16,890 nt of DNA, taken from Clostridiales bacterium. GTDB lineage: Bacteria > Bacillota > Clostridia > Christensenellales > Aristaeellaceae. Positions 6,528-14,525 of the stretch are shown here, piece after piece (position 1 is the stretch's first letter; each line of letters begins with the position of its first letter). Location: positions 1 to 16,890 of the forward strand of contig JAHZHX010000050.1 of the NCBI GenBank assembly GCA_019420065.1, written 5' to 3'. The notes beneath the pieces are model-generated. The model saw only the letters and a list, made by a program, of their open reading frames with translations, did no database searches and was not told where the DNA came from. The position numbers and the translations under genes were made by a program.

Positions 6528-8027
6528 ATGCCTTTTCCACAGCTTGAAAACAAAGCGCTGACCGGCTCGTTCAAGGAAAATCAGCAGTTTGTCCGCGACG
6601 CCATGCGCATTCCCACCTGCGAGGACGCGGTGGAACGCGAATTCACGCTGATGAAGAAAAGCGCCGCGCTGTACTATCTGGACGGGCTGACCAACGATAT
6701 CAAGGTGCAGCACTATGTCCTGCTGCCCTGCCTGCGCGCTCACGGAGAAAACCCCACCGCGGAAAAGCTGTTAAACGACGTATTGCCCATCGGCGGCGCA
6801 ACGCATACCATGCACCTGAGCAAGCTGATCGCCGCCGTATACAACGGCGACGCCGCCCTGATCTGCGACGGCATGGAGGGCGCGCTGCTGTTTGACGTAA
6901 AGGGCTTTGTCAAACGCGGCGTGCAAAGCGCCGCGACCGAGGTCACCGTGCAGGGGCCGCAGGAAGCGTTTACCGAATCGCTGCGCGACAACGTGGTGCT
7001 CATGCGCCGCATCATGCGCACGCCCGCCCTCATCAGCGAGCAGCTGAGCGTGGGCAGCCGCATCCCCTCGCGGGTAGACATCCTGTATCTGGACGGGATT
7101 GCCAAAAAGGAACACATTGACGAGCTTCGCCGCCGCATCGAGGGCTGCAACGTGGATTACGTATCCTCGCTGGGCATGCTCGAGCAGCTTCTGGAGGATC
7201 AGCCCTTCGCGCTGGTCCCGCAGGTCATCGCCACCGAGCGTCCCGACCGCGCCGCCAGCTTCCTGCTGGCCGGTCAGATCCTCGTCGGTATTGAAAACGC
7301 CCCGCAGATGCTGGCGCTGCCCATGAACATCGTGCAGCTGTTCCACGCGCCGGACGACACCGCGATGCGCTTTCAGTACGGCACGTTCCTGCGCCTTCTG
7401 CGCATGCTGGGCATATTGCTGGCGCTGTTCGTTCCGGCGCTGTTCGTGGCGCTGACGGGCTATCATGTGGAGGGCATGCCGCTGCCGCTGCTCACCAGCG
7501 TGCTGGAAGCGCAGTCGCGCATGCCGGTTGCCATTTTCCCGGCAACGCTTACGATGCTGATCGTCTTCAGTCTCATCAACGAGGCCTGCACGCGCGTGCC
7601 CTCGGTGATGGGCGGCAGCCTGGGCGTGGTCAGCGCCCTGATTCTCAGCCAGGCAGTCGCGGAGGCCGACCTGGTCAGCCCGCTGCTGATCGTGCTGGTG
7701 GCGCTCAGCGGCCTGGGCAGCTTTGTCATGCCCGATTACCCCATGTCCATCGCCCTGCGCATCGCGCAGCTGCTGCTGGTCGTCTGCGCCGGGATTGCCG
7801 GATATTTCGGCATGGTTCTGTGCCTTTTTGTATTGCTTATGCGCACGCTGTCGCAAACCAGCCTGTTTTCCCCCCTGTGCGCGCCCTTCGCCCCCCGCCG
7901 GGTCGCCAACCCCGATCTAACGCTGCGCTACCCCATCTGGCGGCAGCGGCTGCGCGGGTATCTGAGCAATCCCGCCTCCATGCTGCGAACCAGCGGGCGC
8001 ATGCGCGCCTGGGAGAAAAAGAAATGA
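6528..8027 (+). CDS. Spore germination receptor A subunit (GerA/GerKA family)
   Basis: A 499-residue GerA-family protein, a subunit of the germinant receptor in the spore inner membrane. Residues 1-288 form the soluble two-domain N-terminal half with the family motifs VQGPQEAFTESLRDN, ILYLDGIA and ATERPDRAASFLLAGQILV. From about 293 come membrane segments: LGILLALFVPALFVALTGYH, then SRMPVAIFPATLTMLIVFSL with NEACTRVPSVMGGSLGVVSAL, AEADLVSPLLIVLVALSGLG and the last near IAQLLLVVCAGIAGYF. A basic tail follows. GGAGG at 6511-6515 is 12 bases before ATG 6528, a rather long spacing, but no nearer in-frame start exists. It overlaps gerXB by 4 bases. Which germinant it responds to cannot be read from sequence. 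Confidence 0.93.
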   Translation: MPFPQLENKALTGSFKENQQFVRDAMRIPTCEDAVEREFTLMKKSAALYYLDGLTNDIKVQHYVLLPCLRAHGENPTAEKLLNDVLPIGGATHTMHLSKLIAAVYNGDAALICDGMEGALLFDVKGFVKRGVQSAATEVTVQGPQEAFTESLRDNVVLMRRIMRTPALISEQLSVGSRIPSRVDILYLDGIAKKEHIDELRRRIEGCNVDYVSSLGMLEQLLEDQPFALVPQVIATERPDRAASFLLAGQILVGIENAPQMLALPMNIVQLFHAPDDTAMRFQYGTFLRLLRMLGILLALFVPALFVALTGYHVEGMPLPLLTSVLEAQSRMPVAIFPATLTMLIVFSLINEACTRVPSVMGGSLGVVSALILSQAVAEADLVSPLLIVLVALSGLGSFVMPDYPMSIALRIAQLLLVVCAGIAGYFGMVLCLFVLLMRTLSQTSLFSPLCAPFAPRRVANPDLTLRYPIWRQRLRGYLSNPASMLRTSGRMRAWEKKK

Positions 8028-9127
8028 CCAAGATGACCCAAACCACCACCTCCGTCCACAGCGAAGAGGCCATGAAGCTGGGCCGCACCGTGGAACGCCT
8101 GCATGAGAACGACCTGATGCTATCCGTCGCCATGGGGACGCAGCTTTTGGTCCTGGGCGCGCTGTACCTGATGCCCACGGTCTCCACCTCCTCCTGGTGG
8201 GCGACGCTGCTTTTGCTCCTGCCAACCATGGCGCTGTTTGGCATAGCCTCCCTGGCCGCCCGCGGCATGGCGCCGGATGCGCTGAAAACGCCCTGGTACC
8301 GCGCCGTCATGCTCGTCTTTGCCCTGTTTTTTTTCAGCGACATGGCCATGAGCCTGCTTTCCGTTGTGGAGCTGGTACACGCCTTTATCCTTCCCTCCTC
8401 CTCCCGGATGCTGCTGGCCCTTGCCACAGCCGTGGTGATCGCGCTGGGCATTCCCGCCAAGCGCCCCGCCGCCGTTGCGCGCACGGCGCGTTTTCTGCGC
8501 TGGTTCTTCGCGGCAGCCTACGCTTTTTGTATCGTTACGGTGCTTCCGCAGGGAAACGCGGGCTATCTTTCGCCCTGGGCCGGATATGGCGTAGCGCACA
8601 CGCTGCGCGGCACATGCTTCATGTGCGGCGGCGTATGGTCGGTAGCGCTGCTGCCGCTTCTGTCCCATCATGAGGATCGCCGCGCCCGCAAGCGCGCCCG
8701 CTGCTATCTGCCGCCGCTGCTATGCGTCATCATTCTTTCCGCGCTCTTTCTGTGCTGCGCCTATGTGCTCCCCGGCGCCATGCTCTCGGGCAGCTGGGGG
8801 TATGCGCTGCGCTTGCAGCTGCTGATGGAAATCAGCCCCAACACCCTTTCCTGGTCGCTGATGCTCCTGTGCGAACTGATGCTTTTCCTGACCGCCTTTT
8901 CGGCGGCGGGTTCGCTTTGCTCCTCATGCATGCAAAAAGCGCTCAGGCTGCGCCGCTTTCCCATCCTGCTGCCCGCGCTTGGATGCGTGCCGCTGGCGGT
9001 GATCGGCGTGGCGGAGGCGGAAGAAACGCTGATCGCGCTGCTGCCCTGGCGTTATCCGATCACGCTGGCGCTGGTTCTTGTCAGCCTGTGCTGCAACGCT
9101 TTGCTTAAAAGGAAGAAACCGGCATGA
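8024..9127 (+). CDS. Spore germination receptor B subunit (GerB-type permease)
   Basis: A 367-residue polytopic protein of the spore germination permease branch of the APC superfamily; in known receptors this subunit largely sets germinant specificity. Roughly ten hydrophobic segments are visible, from MLSVAMGTQLLVLGALYLMP through the C-terminal ITLALVLVSLCCNALL, ending in a KRKKPA tail. Sequence motifs are weak, so the assignment rests on topology, length and position between the A and C subunits. ATG 8024 overlaps the gerXA stop as ATGA, with GGGAG 8 bases upstream; the in-frame ATG 8033 is a less likely alternative. It overlaps gerXC by 4 bases. The membrane is unusually rich in Cys (for example SLCSSCMQK and VSLCCN). 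Confidence 0.88.
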   Translation: MTKMTQTTTSVHSEEAMKLGRTVERLHENDLMLSVAMGTQLLVLGALYLMPTVSTSSWWATLLLLLPTMALFGIASLAARGMAPDALKTPWYRAVMLVFALFFFSDMAMSLLSVVELVHAFILPSSSRMLLALATAVVIALGIPAKRPAAVARTARFLRWFFAAAYAFCIVTVLPQGNAGYLSPWAGYGVAHTLRGTCFMCGGVWSVALLPLLSHHEDRRARKRARCYLPPLLCVIILSALFLCCAYVLPGAMLSGSWGYALRLQLLMEISPNTLSWSLMLLCELMLFLTAFSAAGSLCSSCMQKALRLRRFPILLPALGCVPLAVIGVAEAEETLIALLPWRYPITLALVLVSLCCNALLKRKKPA

Positions 9128-10254
9128 AAAAGCTCCTTGCCCTGCTACTGATTTTTTGTCTGTGCTTTCCCCTGGGCGGCTGTACGCACCGGCTTGACCT
9201 GTGCCTGATGGTGGTCGCCATCGGCATTGATCTGAGCGACACGGATATACGCATCACCGTCAAATCGCCCGATTATTCCGCCGGTGAAAAAGGCGGCGGC
9301 GAGGAAGGGGGGGCCGGCTATCTGACCCTCTCCTCCACAGGCGTTGACTGGTCGCACGCCTATATGCAGCTGGTTTCCACCGCGCCGCTGTCGCTGCGCT
9401 TCGGCCAGCTGCGCGAGGTGGTCGTCAGCCAAAGCTCGCTCGACCGCATGCCGCTCAAGCAGCTGCTCGGCTTCGTTGACCACCTGCAAAACGTGCGTTC
9501 GCACGCCATGGTCATCATCTGCCGGGAGGACGCCAAAACCTTTGTCGAAAATCAAACGCCCGCCATCGGCAAGCGCCTGAGCAAATATCTGGATCTGTCC
9601 CTGCAGCAGCACGAACGCAGCGGACTGATCCCCACCACCACGCTGGGAAGCGCGCTGCGCGATATGGCCTGCAATTGGAGCGATCCTTTGTTTGCCTATG
9701 CCGCTCTGAGCGGCGGCGAGCAGCCGCCGGCGCAGGGCGAGCCGCTCTCGCTCACGGGCGGAGACGTCAGCAGCGACGGCGAGAAGGACGCGCAGTACGT
9801 CGGCGCGCTGGCCATGGGATGCGCAGGGGAATACACACTGCTCACCGGCTTTGAAACGCAGCTCTACCATCTGATTATCGGGAAGGACCAGCAGCTGCTC
9901 TTTCAGTTGGGCGCGCATTATTACGCGGCCAAGCCGCGCGGGAACGCCCGCATGCGCATTGAAAAAACGGGCGGAAAAGACACGCTTGTGCTTTCTCTGC
10001 CCGTAACGGTCATCCATTCGCTTTATGCCGGAATGCCCGGCGACGGCGCGGCCGCCTTCCTGGAGGCCGAGATCGTGGCGCTGATAAAGAAGCTGCAGTC
10101 GGTGGGCTGCGACGCGCTGGGCTATGGCAGCCTGGCCGTGCGCAGTTATGACACGCTGTATCAATGGCAGGCTTCCGCTTGGCCCGAGCGTTACCGCGAC
10201 GCGGAGGTCCGGGTGGAGGTCAGCGTCCGCTGCCGGCAGGAAAACGCCTTATAA
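9124..10254 (+). CDS. Ger(x)C family spore germination lipoprotein
   Basis: A 376-residue lipoprotein subunit of the germinant receptor. MKKLLALLLIFCLCF is a typical signal, and the lipobox LGGC places the lipidated Cys at residue 20; processing would need prolipoprotein diacylglyceryl transferase and LspA (encoded at 12671). Family features include VVAIGIDLSDTDIRITVKSP, LRFGQLREVVVSQS, HAMVIICREDAKTF and the C-terminal FLEAEIVALIKKLQSVGCDALGYGSLAVRSY, close to the usual length. The acidic Gly-rich insert GGGEEGGAG near residue 60 is unusual. The start overlaps the gerXB stop (ATGA). Its stop and that of the convergent TauE gene together form the hexamer TTATAA, so no terminator lies between them. 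Confidence 0.93.
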   Translation: MKKLLALLLIFCLCFPLGGCTHRLDLCLMVVAIGIDLSDTDIRITVKSPDYSAGEKGGGEEGGAGYLTLSSTGVDWSHAYMQLVSTAPLSLRFGQLREVVVSQSSLDRMPLKQLLGFVDHLQNVRSHAMVIICREDAKTFVENQTPAIGKRLSKYLDLSLQQHERSGLIPTTTLGSALRDMACNWSDPLFAYAALSGGEQPPAQGEPLSLTGGDVSSDGEKDAQYVGALAMGCAGEYTLLTGFETQLYHLIIGKDQQLLFQLGAHYYAAKPRGNARMRIEKTGGKDTLVLSLPVTVIHSLYAGMPGDGAAAFLEAEIVALIKKLQSVGCDALGYGSLAVRSYDTLYQWQASAWPERYRDAEVRVEVSVRCRQENAL

Positions 10255-10990
10255 AGCCATGCCAAACCGCGCCGCGTTATAAACGCAGATCATGATAATC
10301 AGACACAGAAGGCCGTTGAACAGGCGCTCCACCTGCCGGGCGTTCAGGCGCTGGTTGACCTTCTGCCCCAGCATTCCGCCCATCACGCCGCCCGCTACCA
10401 TCAGCGCCAGCAGCTGCCAGGGGAAGGAGGGCACGCGCCCCTGAATCACCGTGCTGCCAAAGCTGAACAGCTGGGAAAACAAAATGATGTAGAGCGAGTT
10501 GGCCGCCGCCTTCTTGGTGTCCATGGAGAAAAAGTAATACAAAACGCACGCCCAGCGCCAGGCCGATCATTACGCATCCCAGGGGATTTTTCACCTCATG
10601 GGTGCGGATGCGGCTGCGATACAGCATGTAAAACAGCGTGCCCAGGGTAATCAGTCCCAGAAGAACGGACTGGATCAGGCCGACCGGCGTTTCGCCCACG
10701 GCCTGTTTGATTACGTCAAAAACGGCCTTGCCCGCAAGGCCGCCCACCGCCGCGCCCAGTGCCAGCAGCGTTCCCTGACGCAGCTCCACCAGGCGCTTTT
10801 TGCGCTGCTTGTAGACCGAGATCACGCTCATCGACAGCACGCACAGCCCCGACAGGAAGCTCAGCGCGCTGACCGACAGCACCCCCAGCGCATCGACCAC
10901 GGGCTTGATAATCACCCCGCCGCCAATGCCGCATATCCCGCCGACAGTCGAGGAAAGCAGACAGACAACAAAAATCAGCGCATACAGCAT
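10249..10990 (-). pseudogene. TauE/SafE family permease gene, disrupted by internal deletion and frameshift
   Basis: TauE/SafE (DUF81) proteins are small-anion or sulfonate exporters with two similar halves, each with a GIGGG-type motif. The first half starts at 10990 (MLYALIFVVCLLSSTVGGIC, then GIGGGVIIKP at 21-30), has AAAGGAG upstream, and reads in frame to MIGLALGV (residue 148, codon 10547-10549). The next recognisable family sequence, VLYYFFSMDTKKAAANSLYI, is in another frame starting at 10545 and runs to TAA at 10249-10251. Between them intact members have about 15 residues including the second GIGGGP motif, so a deletion not divisible by three has removed it. Without the frameshift the first frame runs on as nonsense to 10277. 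It follows the aspartate kinase after 23 bases. Confidence 0.8.
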
Positions 10991-11013
10991 GTTTCTTCTC
11001 CTTTGAATGCTTT

Positions 11014-12261
11014 TTATGTTCCCGCGAAGGCATCGTACACCGCGCGCACGGCGCCGTGCAGCTCCTCCTGCGCCACCAGGGCGCACAGATACATGGAATC
11101 CGGCGGCTGAAGCGTTTCCCATACGCGGATCCCCTGGGCGCTGAGCGCCGCGCACAGCCGCTGCATGCCGCCCAGCCGCCATAGCTGCGTACCCACGACG
11201 GACACCAGCGCCATATGCGGCTGGATCCGCACCGGCACGCCATGCGTGAATTTTTGCAGCGGCGCTCCGCGGCGCAAAAGCAGCGTCAGCGCGTCATCGT
11301 CAGCCAGCAGCTGCGCCGCCGGCAGCCCCTCCAGCAGCGCTTCGCGCGCCAGCGCCAAGCCGCCCTCCATACACTCCAGACGCAAAAGCGTCAGGTCTTT
11401 TTCGCCCGTCACGCCAATAAAGCGCGCCGCCGTTTGCCCCGGCATGCCATGGATCCAGGTGCCGGGATGCGCCGCGTCCGCGAAAGACCGCACGTGCAGG
11501 GGAACGCCCGCCCGCCTGACCGGCGCCACCGCCGCCTCGCACAGCACCCCCGCGCCCAGGCGGGAATACGCCCGCAGCTCACGGTAGCTCATTTCCGGCA
11601 CAACGCGGGCGTCGGGGACGATACGCGGGTCGGCCGCGTATACGCCGCGCACGTCCTTCCAGTTTTCATATGCGTCGGCATTGAGCGCGGCGGCAACCAG
11701 CGCCGCGGTCACATCGCTGCCGCCCCGCGCAAAGGTGTGGATCTCGCCCGCATCATCCGCGCCGTAAAAGCCGGGGATCACCGCGCCCTCCTGCGGCAAA
11801 GCGCGCAGCAAGCGAAAGGTCTCGCGCTCGTTAAGCCGCCCGTCCGGGAAAAAGCGGATCACGTCGGCCGCGTCCACAAAGGGCAAACGCAGATAGGCCG
11901 CCAGCAAACGGCCGCACAGATACTCGCCGCGGCTGGCCGCATAAGCAGCGCTTGCGCCGTCCCGGAGCGCTTCATATACCTCTCGCAGCGCTTCGTCCAC
12001 CGGCGGAAGCGAAAGCGACGCCGCCAGCGCGCGCATGCGCTGCGCCACGCGGTCAAAAATGTGTACAAAGGCGCTGCCGCCCGCCGCCGCGCTCTGGCAG
12101 GCATACATCAGATCGGTCACCTTTTCATCCTGGGCCCCGCGTTTTCCCAGCGCGCTGGGGATGATCCACCGCCGGGCGGCGTCCGCCTCCATGATTTGCC
12201 TCACGCGGCGGAAGTCCTCCGCCTGCCTGAGGGCGCTGCCCCCGAATTTGCATACCAGCAT
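11014..12261 (-). CDS. lysC: Aspartate kinase
   Basis: A 415-residue enzyme that phosphorylates L-aspartate, the first step to lysine, threonine, methionine and (in spore formers) dipicolinate. N-terminal KFGGSAL (5-11) binds ATP phosphates; IIPSALGKR (33-41), ARGGSDVTA (178-186), NWKDVRGVYAADPR (200-213) and SYRELRAYSRLGAGVL (225-240) are the kinase motifs. Two ACT-like segments follow, around 281-335 and 350-412 (ALVSVVGTQL then LCAALSAQGIRVWETLQPPD). The second ACT lacks the usual small-residue plus Glu ligand region, so feedback control may differ. Start is ATG at 12261; a poor GGGGG stretch is the only ribosome binding site, but a strong promoter lies upstream. It is shorter than many aspartokinases (about 440) but complete. 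Confidence 0.9.
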   Translation of the reverse strand: MLVCKFGGSALRQAEDFRRVRQIMEADAARRWIIPSALGKRGAQDEKVTDLMYACQSAAAGGSAFVHIFDRVAQRMRALAASLSLPPVDEALREVYEALRDGASAAYAASRGEYLCGRLLAAYLRLPFVDAADVIRFFPDGRLNERETFRLLRALPQEGAVIPGFYGADDAGEIHTFARGGSDVTAALVAAALNADAYENWKDVRGVYAADPRIVPDARVVPEMSYRELRAYSRLGAGVLCEAAVAPVRRAGVPLHVRSFADAAHPGTWIHGMPGQTAARFIGVTGEKDLTLLRLECMEGGLALAREALLEGLPAAQLLADDDALTLLLRRGAPLQKFTHGVPVRIQPHMALVSVVGTQLWRLGGMQRLCAALSAQGIRVWETLQPPDSMYLCALVAQEELHGAVRAVYDAFAGT

Positions 12262-12281
12262 GCCGCTGCCCCCATTCGTTT

Positions 12282-12310
12282 ATTGTAGCCGCTTTGCGCG
12301 CCGCTGTCAA
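12282..12310 (-). promoter_or_regulatory. Sigma-A promoter of lysC
   Basis: The minus strand has TTGACA (complement of 12305-12310), a 17-base spacer and TACAAT (12282-12287), 11 of 12 consensus positions. It lies about 20 bases before the lysC start codon, so the leader is very short. Confidence 0.8.
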
Positions 12311-12340
12311 TCAAAGCGCGGCATGGATGCAAAGGCTCGC

Positions 12341-12369
12341 TTTACATTTTCCCCACTTTTTTCTATAAT
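12341..12369 (+). promoter_or_regulatory. Sigma-A promoter of the DUF5665-lspA-RluD operon
   Basis: TTTACA (12341-12346), 17 bases, TATAAT (12364-12369): 11 of 12 consensus positions, about 56 bases upstream of the first start codon. It is divergent from the lysC promoter, with 30 bases between their -35 boxes. Confidence 0.8.
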
Positions 12370-12425
12370 AAAGCAGGGTGCATGAAAAATCTCTTTCTGG
12401 CAATCCTTTCAAACGGAGGGATGGC

Positions 12426-12674
12426 ATGGAAGAATATGTGCGCGCCATATTAACGCTGCTGGGCCGCATTGACGAGCGGCAGGCCGACCGGAAAAACCGC
12501 CTGCTGAACGCCTTTTTGGAAGGCGTGATGAAGGGGCTGGGAACGACCATCGGCTTTGCCGTGGTGGGCACGGTGCTGATTTACCTGCTTCAGTCCATCG
12601 CCCGCGCAAATCTCCCGCTCATCAGCGATTTTCTGGCCGAGGTCATTACCCTCGTCCAGCTGAGGATGCAATGA
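12426..12674 (+). CDS. Small membrane protein, DUF5665-like
   Basis: An 82-residue protein with a charged N-terminal region (MEEYVRAILTLLGRIDERQADRKNRL), an amphipathic segment LEGVMKGLGTTIGFAVVG leading into one membrane helix (VLIYLLQSI), and the family-like ending LPLISDFLAEVITLV. This matches my memory of DUF5665 proteins of Firmicutes, which have no established function. The start at 12426 has GGAGGG 5 bases upstream; an upstream in-frame ATG at 12378 would overlap that ribosome binding site and is rejected. The stop overlaps the lspA start as ATGA, so it is co-translated with lspA. Confidence 0.75.
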   Translation: MEEYVRAILTLLGRIDERQADRKNRLLNAFLEGVMKGLGTTIGFAVVGTVLIYLLQSIARANLPLISDFLAEVITLVQLRMQ

Positions 12675-13111
12675 AACATTTACGATTGCTGCTTGCCGCC
12701 GCCGCGGTGTTTGTTTTCGATCGCATCGCCAAATGCCGCTTTGAAACGGCCGGCCGCGTGGTACTGCCAGGGCTTATCGCCTTGCGCGGAACGCGCAATA
12801 CCGGCATGGCCTTTGGCATGCTCAGCGGACAAAGCGTGCTGCTGATCGTCCTGACACTTGCCGCGCTCATCGCGTTGGGTTGCGTGCTGCGCCGGCGCGC
12901 GCTGTCCCGCCCGGCGCAGTACGGTCTGGGCCTGATGCTGGGCGGCGCGCTGGGCAACCTTTTTGACCGGATTGTTTTCGGCTACGTGATCGATTTTATC
13001 GAGCTTGTATTTATGCGCTTTCCCATTTTCAACATTGCCGATATTGGCGTGACCTGCGGCGCGGCGCTGCTGGCGCTGTGCATTTTACGAAAGAAGGATG
13101 AAAATTCATGA
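12671..13111 (+). CDS. lspA: Lipoprotein signal peptidase (signal peptidase II)
   Basis: A 146-residue integral membrane aspartyl protease that cleaves signal peptides of prolipoproteins at the lipidated Cys. Four membrane segments are visible. Motifs are FDRIAK (Asp17, the conserved D-x-x-x-K start), RNTGMAFGML (42-51), GGALGNLFDRI (91-101), GYVIDFIEL with catalytic Asp108, and FNIADIGVTCG with catalytic Asp124. Length is slightly under the usual 150-170. GAGG lies 5 bases before the ATG. Both ends overlap neighbours as ATGA, giving tight coupling. The lspA plus RluD-family order also occurs in Bacillus (lspA-ylyB), which supports both calls. Confidence 0.95.
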   Translation: MKHLRLLLAAAAVFVFDRIAKCRFETAGRVVLPGLIALRGTRNTGMAFGMLSGQSVLLIVLTLAALIALGCVLRRRALSRPAQYGLGLMLGGALGNLFDRIVFGYVIDFIELVFMRFPIFNIADIGVTCGAALLALCILRKKDENS

Positions 13112-13983
13112 CCGAGCTTGCCTTCACCGGCGACGGCACGCGGCTGGACGTGCTGATTTCCCGCGACGGCGCGCTGTCGCGCTCCCGAGCAGGAGAGCTG
13201 ATCCGCACGGGCGCGGTCTGCGTAAACGGACGCGCCGAAACAAAGCCCGCCTTCAAGCCGTCAAACGGCGCGGCCGTGCAGGTGCTGCTGCCCGAAACGC
13301 GCCCCGCCCGCGCCGAGGCCCAGGCGCTGCCGCTGACCGTGCTGTATCAGGACACGCACCTGGCCGTGGTGGTCAAGCCCTGCGGCATGGTGGTACACCC
13401 CGCCGCCGGGAATCCCGACGGCACGCTGGTCAACGCCCTGCTCTATCATCTCGACCATCTCTCGGGCATCGGCGGGGAAATGCGTCCGGGCATCGTTCAC
13501 CGGCTGGACAAGGACACCAGCGGCCTGCTGCTTGTGGCCAAGGACGACGCCACACATCAGGCGCTGTCGCAGGCGCTGAGCGCGCGGCAGATGGAAAAGC
13601 ACTATTACGCGGTCGTCGCCGGCGTGATGAAGGAGGACGCGGGCGTGATTGACGCGCCCATCGCCCGCAGCCGCACCGATCGCAAAAAAATGGCCGTTGA
13701 CCCTGCCGGGCGGCCCTCGCGCACCGAATGGCGCGTAGTGCGTCAGGACAGCGACCGCGCGCTGCTCGACGTTCATCTCATTACCGGACGCACGCATCAG
13801 ATCCGCGTCCATATGAGCTCGATCCACCATCCGGTGCTGGGCGACCCCATTTACGGGCACAAAAATATGCCGCGCGCGCCGCGGCTGATGCTGCACGCCT
13901 ATTCGCTGTCCTTCACCCATCCGGCCACGGGCGAGCGGATGACCTTCACCGCCCCGCCGGAGCCCTGCTTTGGCGTAAGCTGA
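13108..13983 (+). CDS. RluA/RluD family RNA pseudouridine synthase
   Basis: A 291-residue enzyme that isomerises uridine to pseudouridine in RNA, probably 23S rRNA. The N-terminal S4 RNA-binding domain (about 5-75) contains RLDVLISRDGALSRSRAGEL and GAVCVNGRAETKP. The catalytic domain has VVVKPCGMVVHPA, then HRLDKDTSGLLLVAKD with catalytic Asp134, EKHYYAVVAG, the LLDVHLITGRTHQIRVHM motif (about 228 onward) and DPIYGHK. It corresponds to Bacillus YlyB, also encoded next to lspA. The start overlaps the lspA stop (ATGA), with AAGGATG about 8 bases upstream. A terminator follows 30 bases after the stop, closing the operon. The exact target uridine cannot be told from sequence. Confidence 0.93.
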   Translation: MTELAFTGDGTRLDVLISRDGALSRSRAGELIRTGAVCVNGRAETKPAFKPSNGAAVQVLLPETRPARAEAQALPLTVLYQDTHLAVVVKPCGMVVHPAAGNPDGTLVNALLYHLDHLSGIGGEMRPGIVHRLDKDTSGLLLVAKDDATHQALSQALSARQMEKHYYAVVAGVMKEDAGVIDAPIARSRTDRKKMAVDPAGRPSRTEWRVVRQDSDRALLDVHLITGRTHQIRVHMSSIHHPVLGDPIYGHKNMPRAPRLMLHAYSLSFTHPATGERMTFTAPPEPCFGVS

Positions 13984-14013
13984 TCTCCCGTTCGCCGTGC
14001 ATATAACAAGCTG

Positions 14014-14048
14014 CCGGTCCTCCCGCGCCGCAGGGAAGGACCGGTTTT
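14014..14048 (+). terminator. Terminator of the DUF5665-lspA-RluD operon
   Basis: CCGGTCCT (14014-14021) pairs with AGGACCGG (14037-14044), extended inward by CCC/GGG with one bulged A, and is followed by TTTT. It lies 30 bases after the RluD-family stop codon. Confidence 0.8.
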
Positions 14049-14154
14049 AGAAATATCCTGGGATTCTGCCGTCCTGCGTACCGCCATATCAGCCGGAAGG
14101 CCCCTCTTAATGTATGCCGGGAAAAGAAGCAGGCAGACTCAATATGCAAACGCA

Positions 14155-14193
14155 ATAAAACAGCCGGAAGCGCTATGCTCTCGGCTGTTTTAT
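14155..14193 (-). terminator. Terminator of the tRNA-Ala gene
   Basis: ATAAAACAGCCG (14155-14166) and CGGCTGTTTTAT (14182-14193) form a perfect 12-bp stem with a 15-base loop. On the minus strand it ends TTTTATTG, 37 bases past the tRNA 3' end. The 14049-14154 stretch between this and the previous terminator shows nothing I can name. Confidence 0.8.
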
Positions 14194-14229
14194 CGTCAGG
14201 ACGAACACTGGGTTCGTACCTGCATGCTA

Positions 14230-14305
14230 TGGTGGAGCATAGGAGATTCGAACTCCTGACCCCAACACTGCCAGTGTTGTGCGCTACCAGCTGCGCTAAT
14301 GCCCC
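14230..14305 (-). tRNA. tRNA-Ala (anticodon GGC)
   Basis: A 76-nt cloverleaf on the minus strand: acceptor GGGGCAT/ATGCTCC, D-arm GCGC/GCGC, anticodon stem CAACA/TGTTG with loop CTGGCAG (anticodon GGC, reading GCC), variable GGGTC and T-arm AGGAG-TTCGAAT-CTCCT. The G3-U70 wobble pair, the main identity element for alanyl-tRNA synthetase, is present. The 3' CCA is encoded in the DNA. Confidence 0.96.
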
Positions 14306-14318
14306 ACGAACGAAATGT

Positions 14319-14347
14319 ATTATACATGATGCTTGGCCGCGTGTCAA
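14319..14347 (-). promoter_or_regulatory. Perfect consensus promoter of tRNA-Ala
   Basis: On the minus strand TTGACA (complement of 14342-14347), 17 bases, TATAAT (14319-14324): all 12 consensus positions match. The -10 box ends 13 bases before the mature tRNA 5' end. Confidence 0.9.
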
Positions 14348-14459
14348 TAGGTTTTCTTATAAATTTTTCGTTTTTGAACAAAACGGCGAAAAAGGACGTT
14401 ATACAGGCGTTCATATATCCTTTGCGCGAGAAAACGCGAAAGCTTTTCTGTCGCCGCGG

Positions 14460-14488
14460 TTGCAGGATGGGGAATTTTATGGTAAAAT
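14460..14488 (+). promoter_or_regulatory. Candidate promoter of glgA
   Basis: TTGCAG (14460-14465), 17 bases, TAAAAT (14483-14488), about 37 bases upstream of the start codon. Just upstream, 14429-14449 folds as AGAAAA/TTTTCT with an inner GC-GAAA-GC tetraloop stem, a possible operator or attenuator element. Confidence 0.55.
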
Positions 14489-14525
14489 GATTGCATCAAA
14501 TATCATGAAAAAGGAGCCTCTGCCC

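Noticed and set aside
5270..6547. A 425-codon plus-strand open frame opposite hemW
   Set aside because: The composition is low-complexity His/Arg/Ala/Pro with no motif, and the minus strand carries the complete HemW motif set.
14397..14404. Alternative glgA promoter with TTATAC as the -10 box
   Set aside because: The matching -35 (TTGAAC, 14374-14379) needs a 19-base spacer, and it lies far from the start codon. The 14460-14488 pair has better geometry.
14175..14525. Extended N-terminus for glgA from upstream in-frame ATG codons
   Set aside because: It would translate through the tRNA-Ala gene and both promoters. The canonical MKILFAASE start with a proper ribosome binding site is at 14526.
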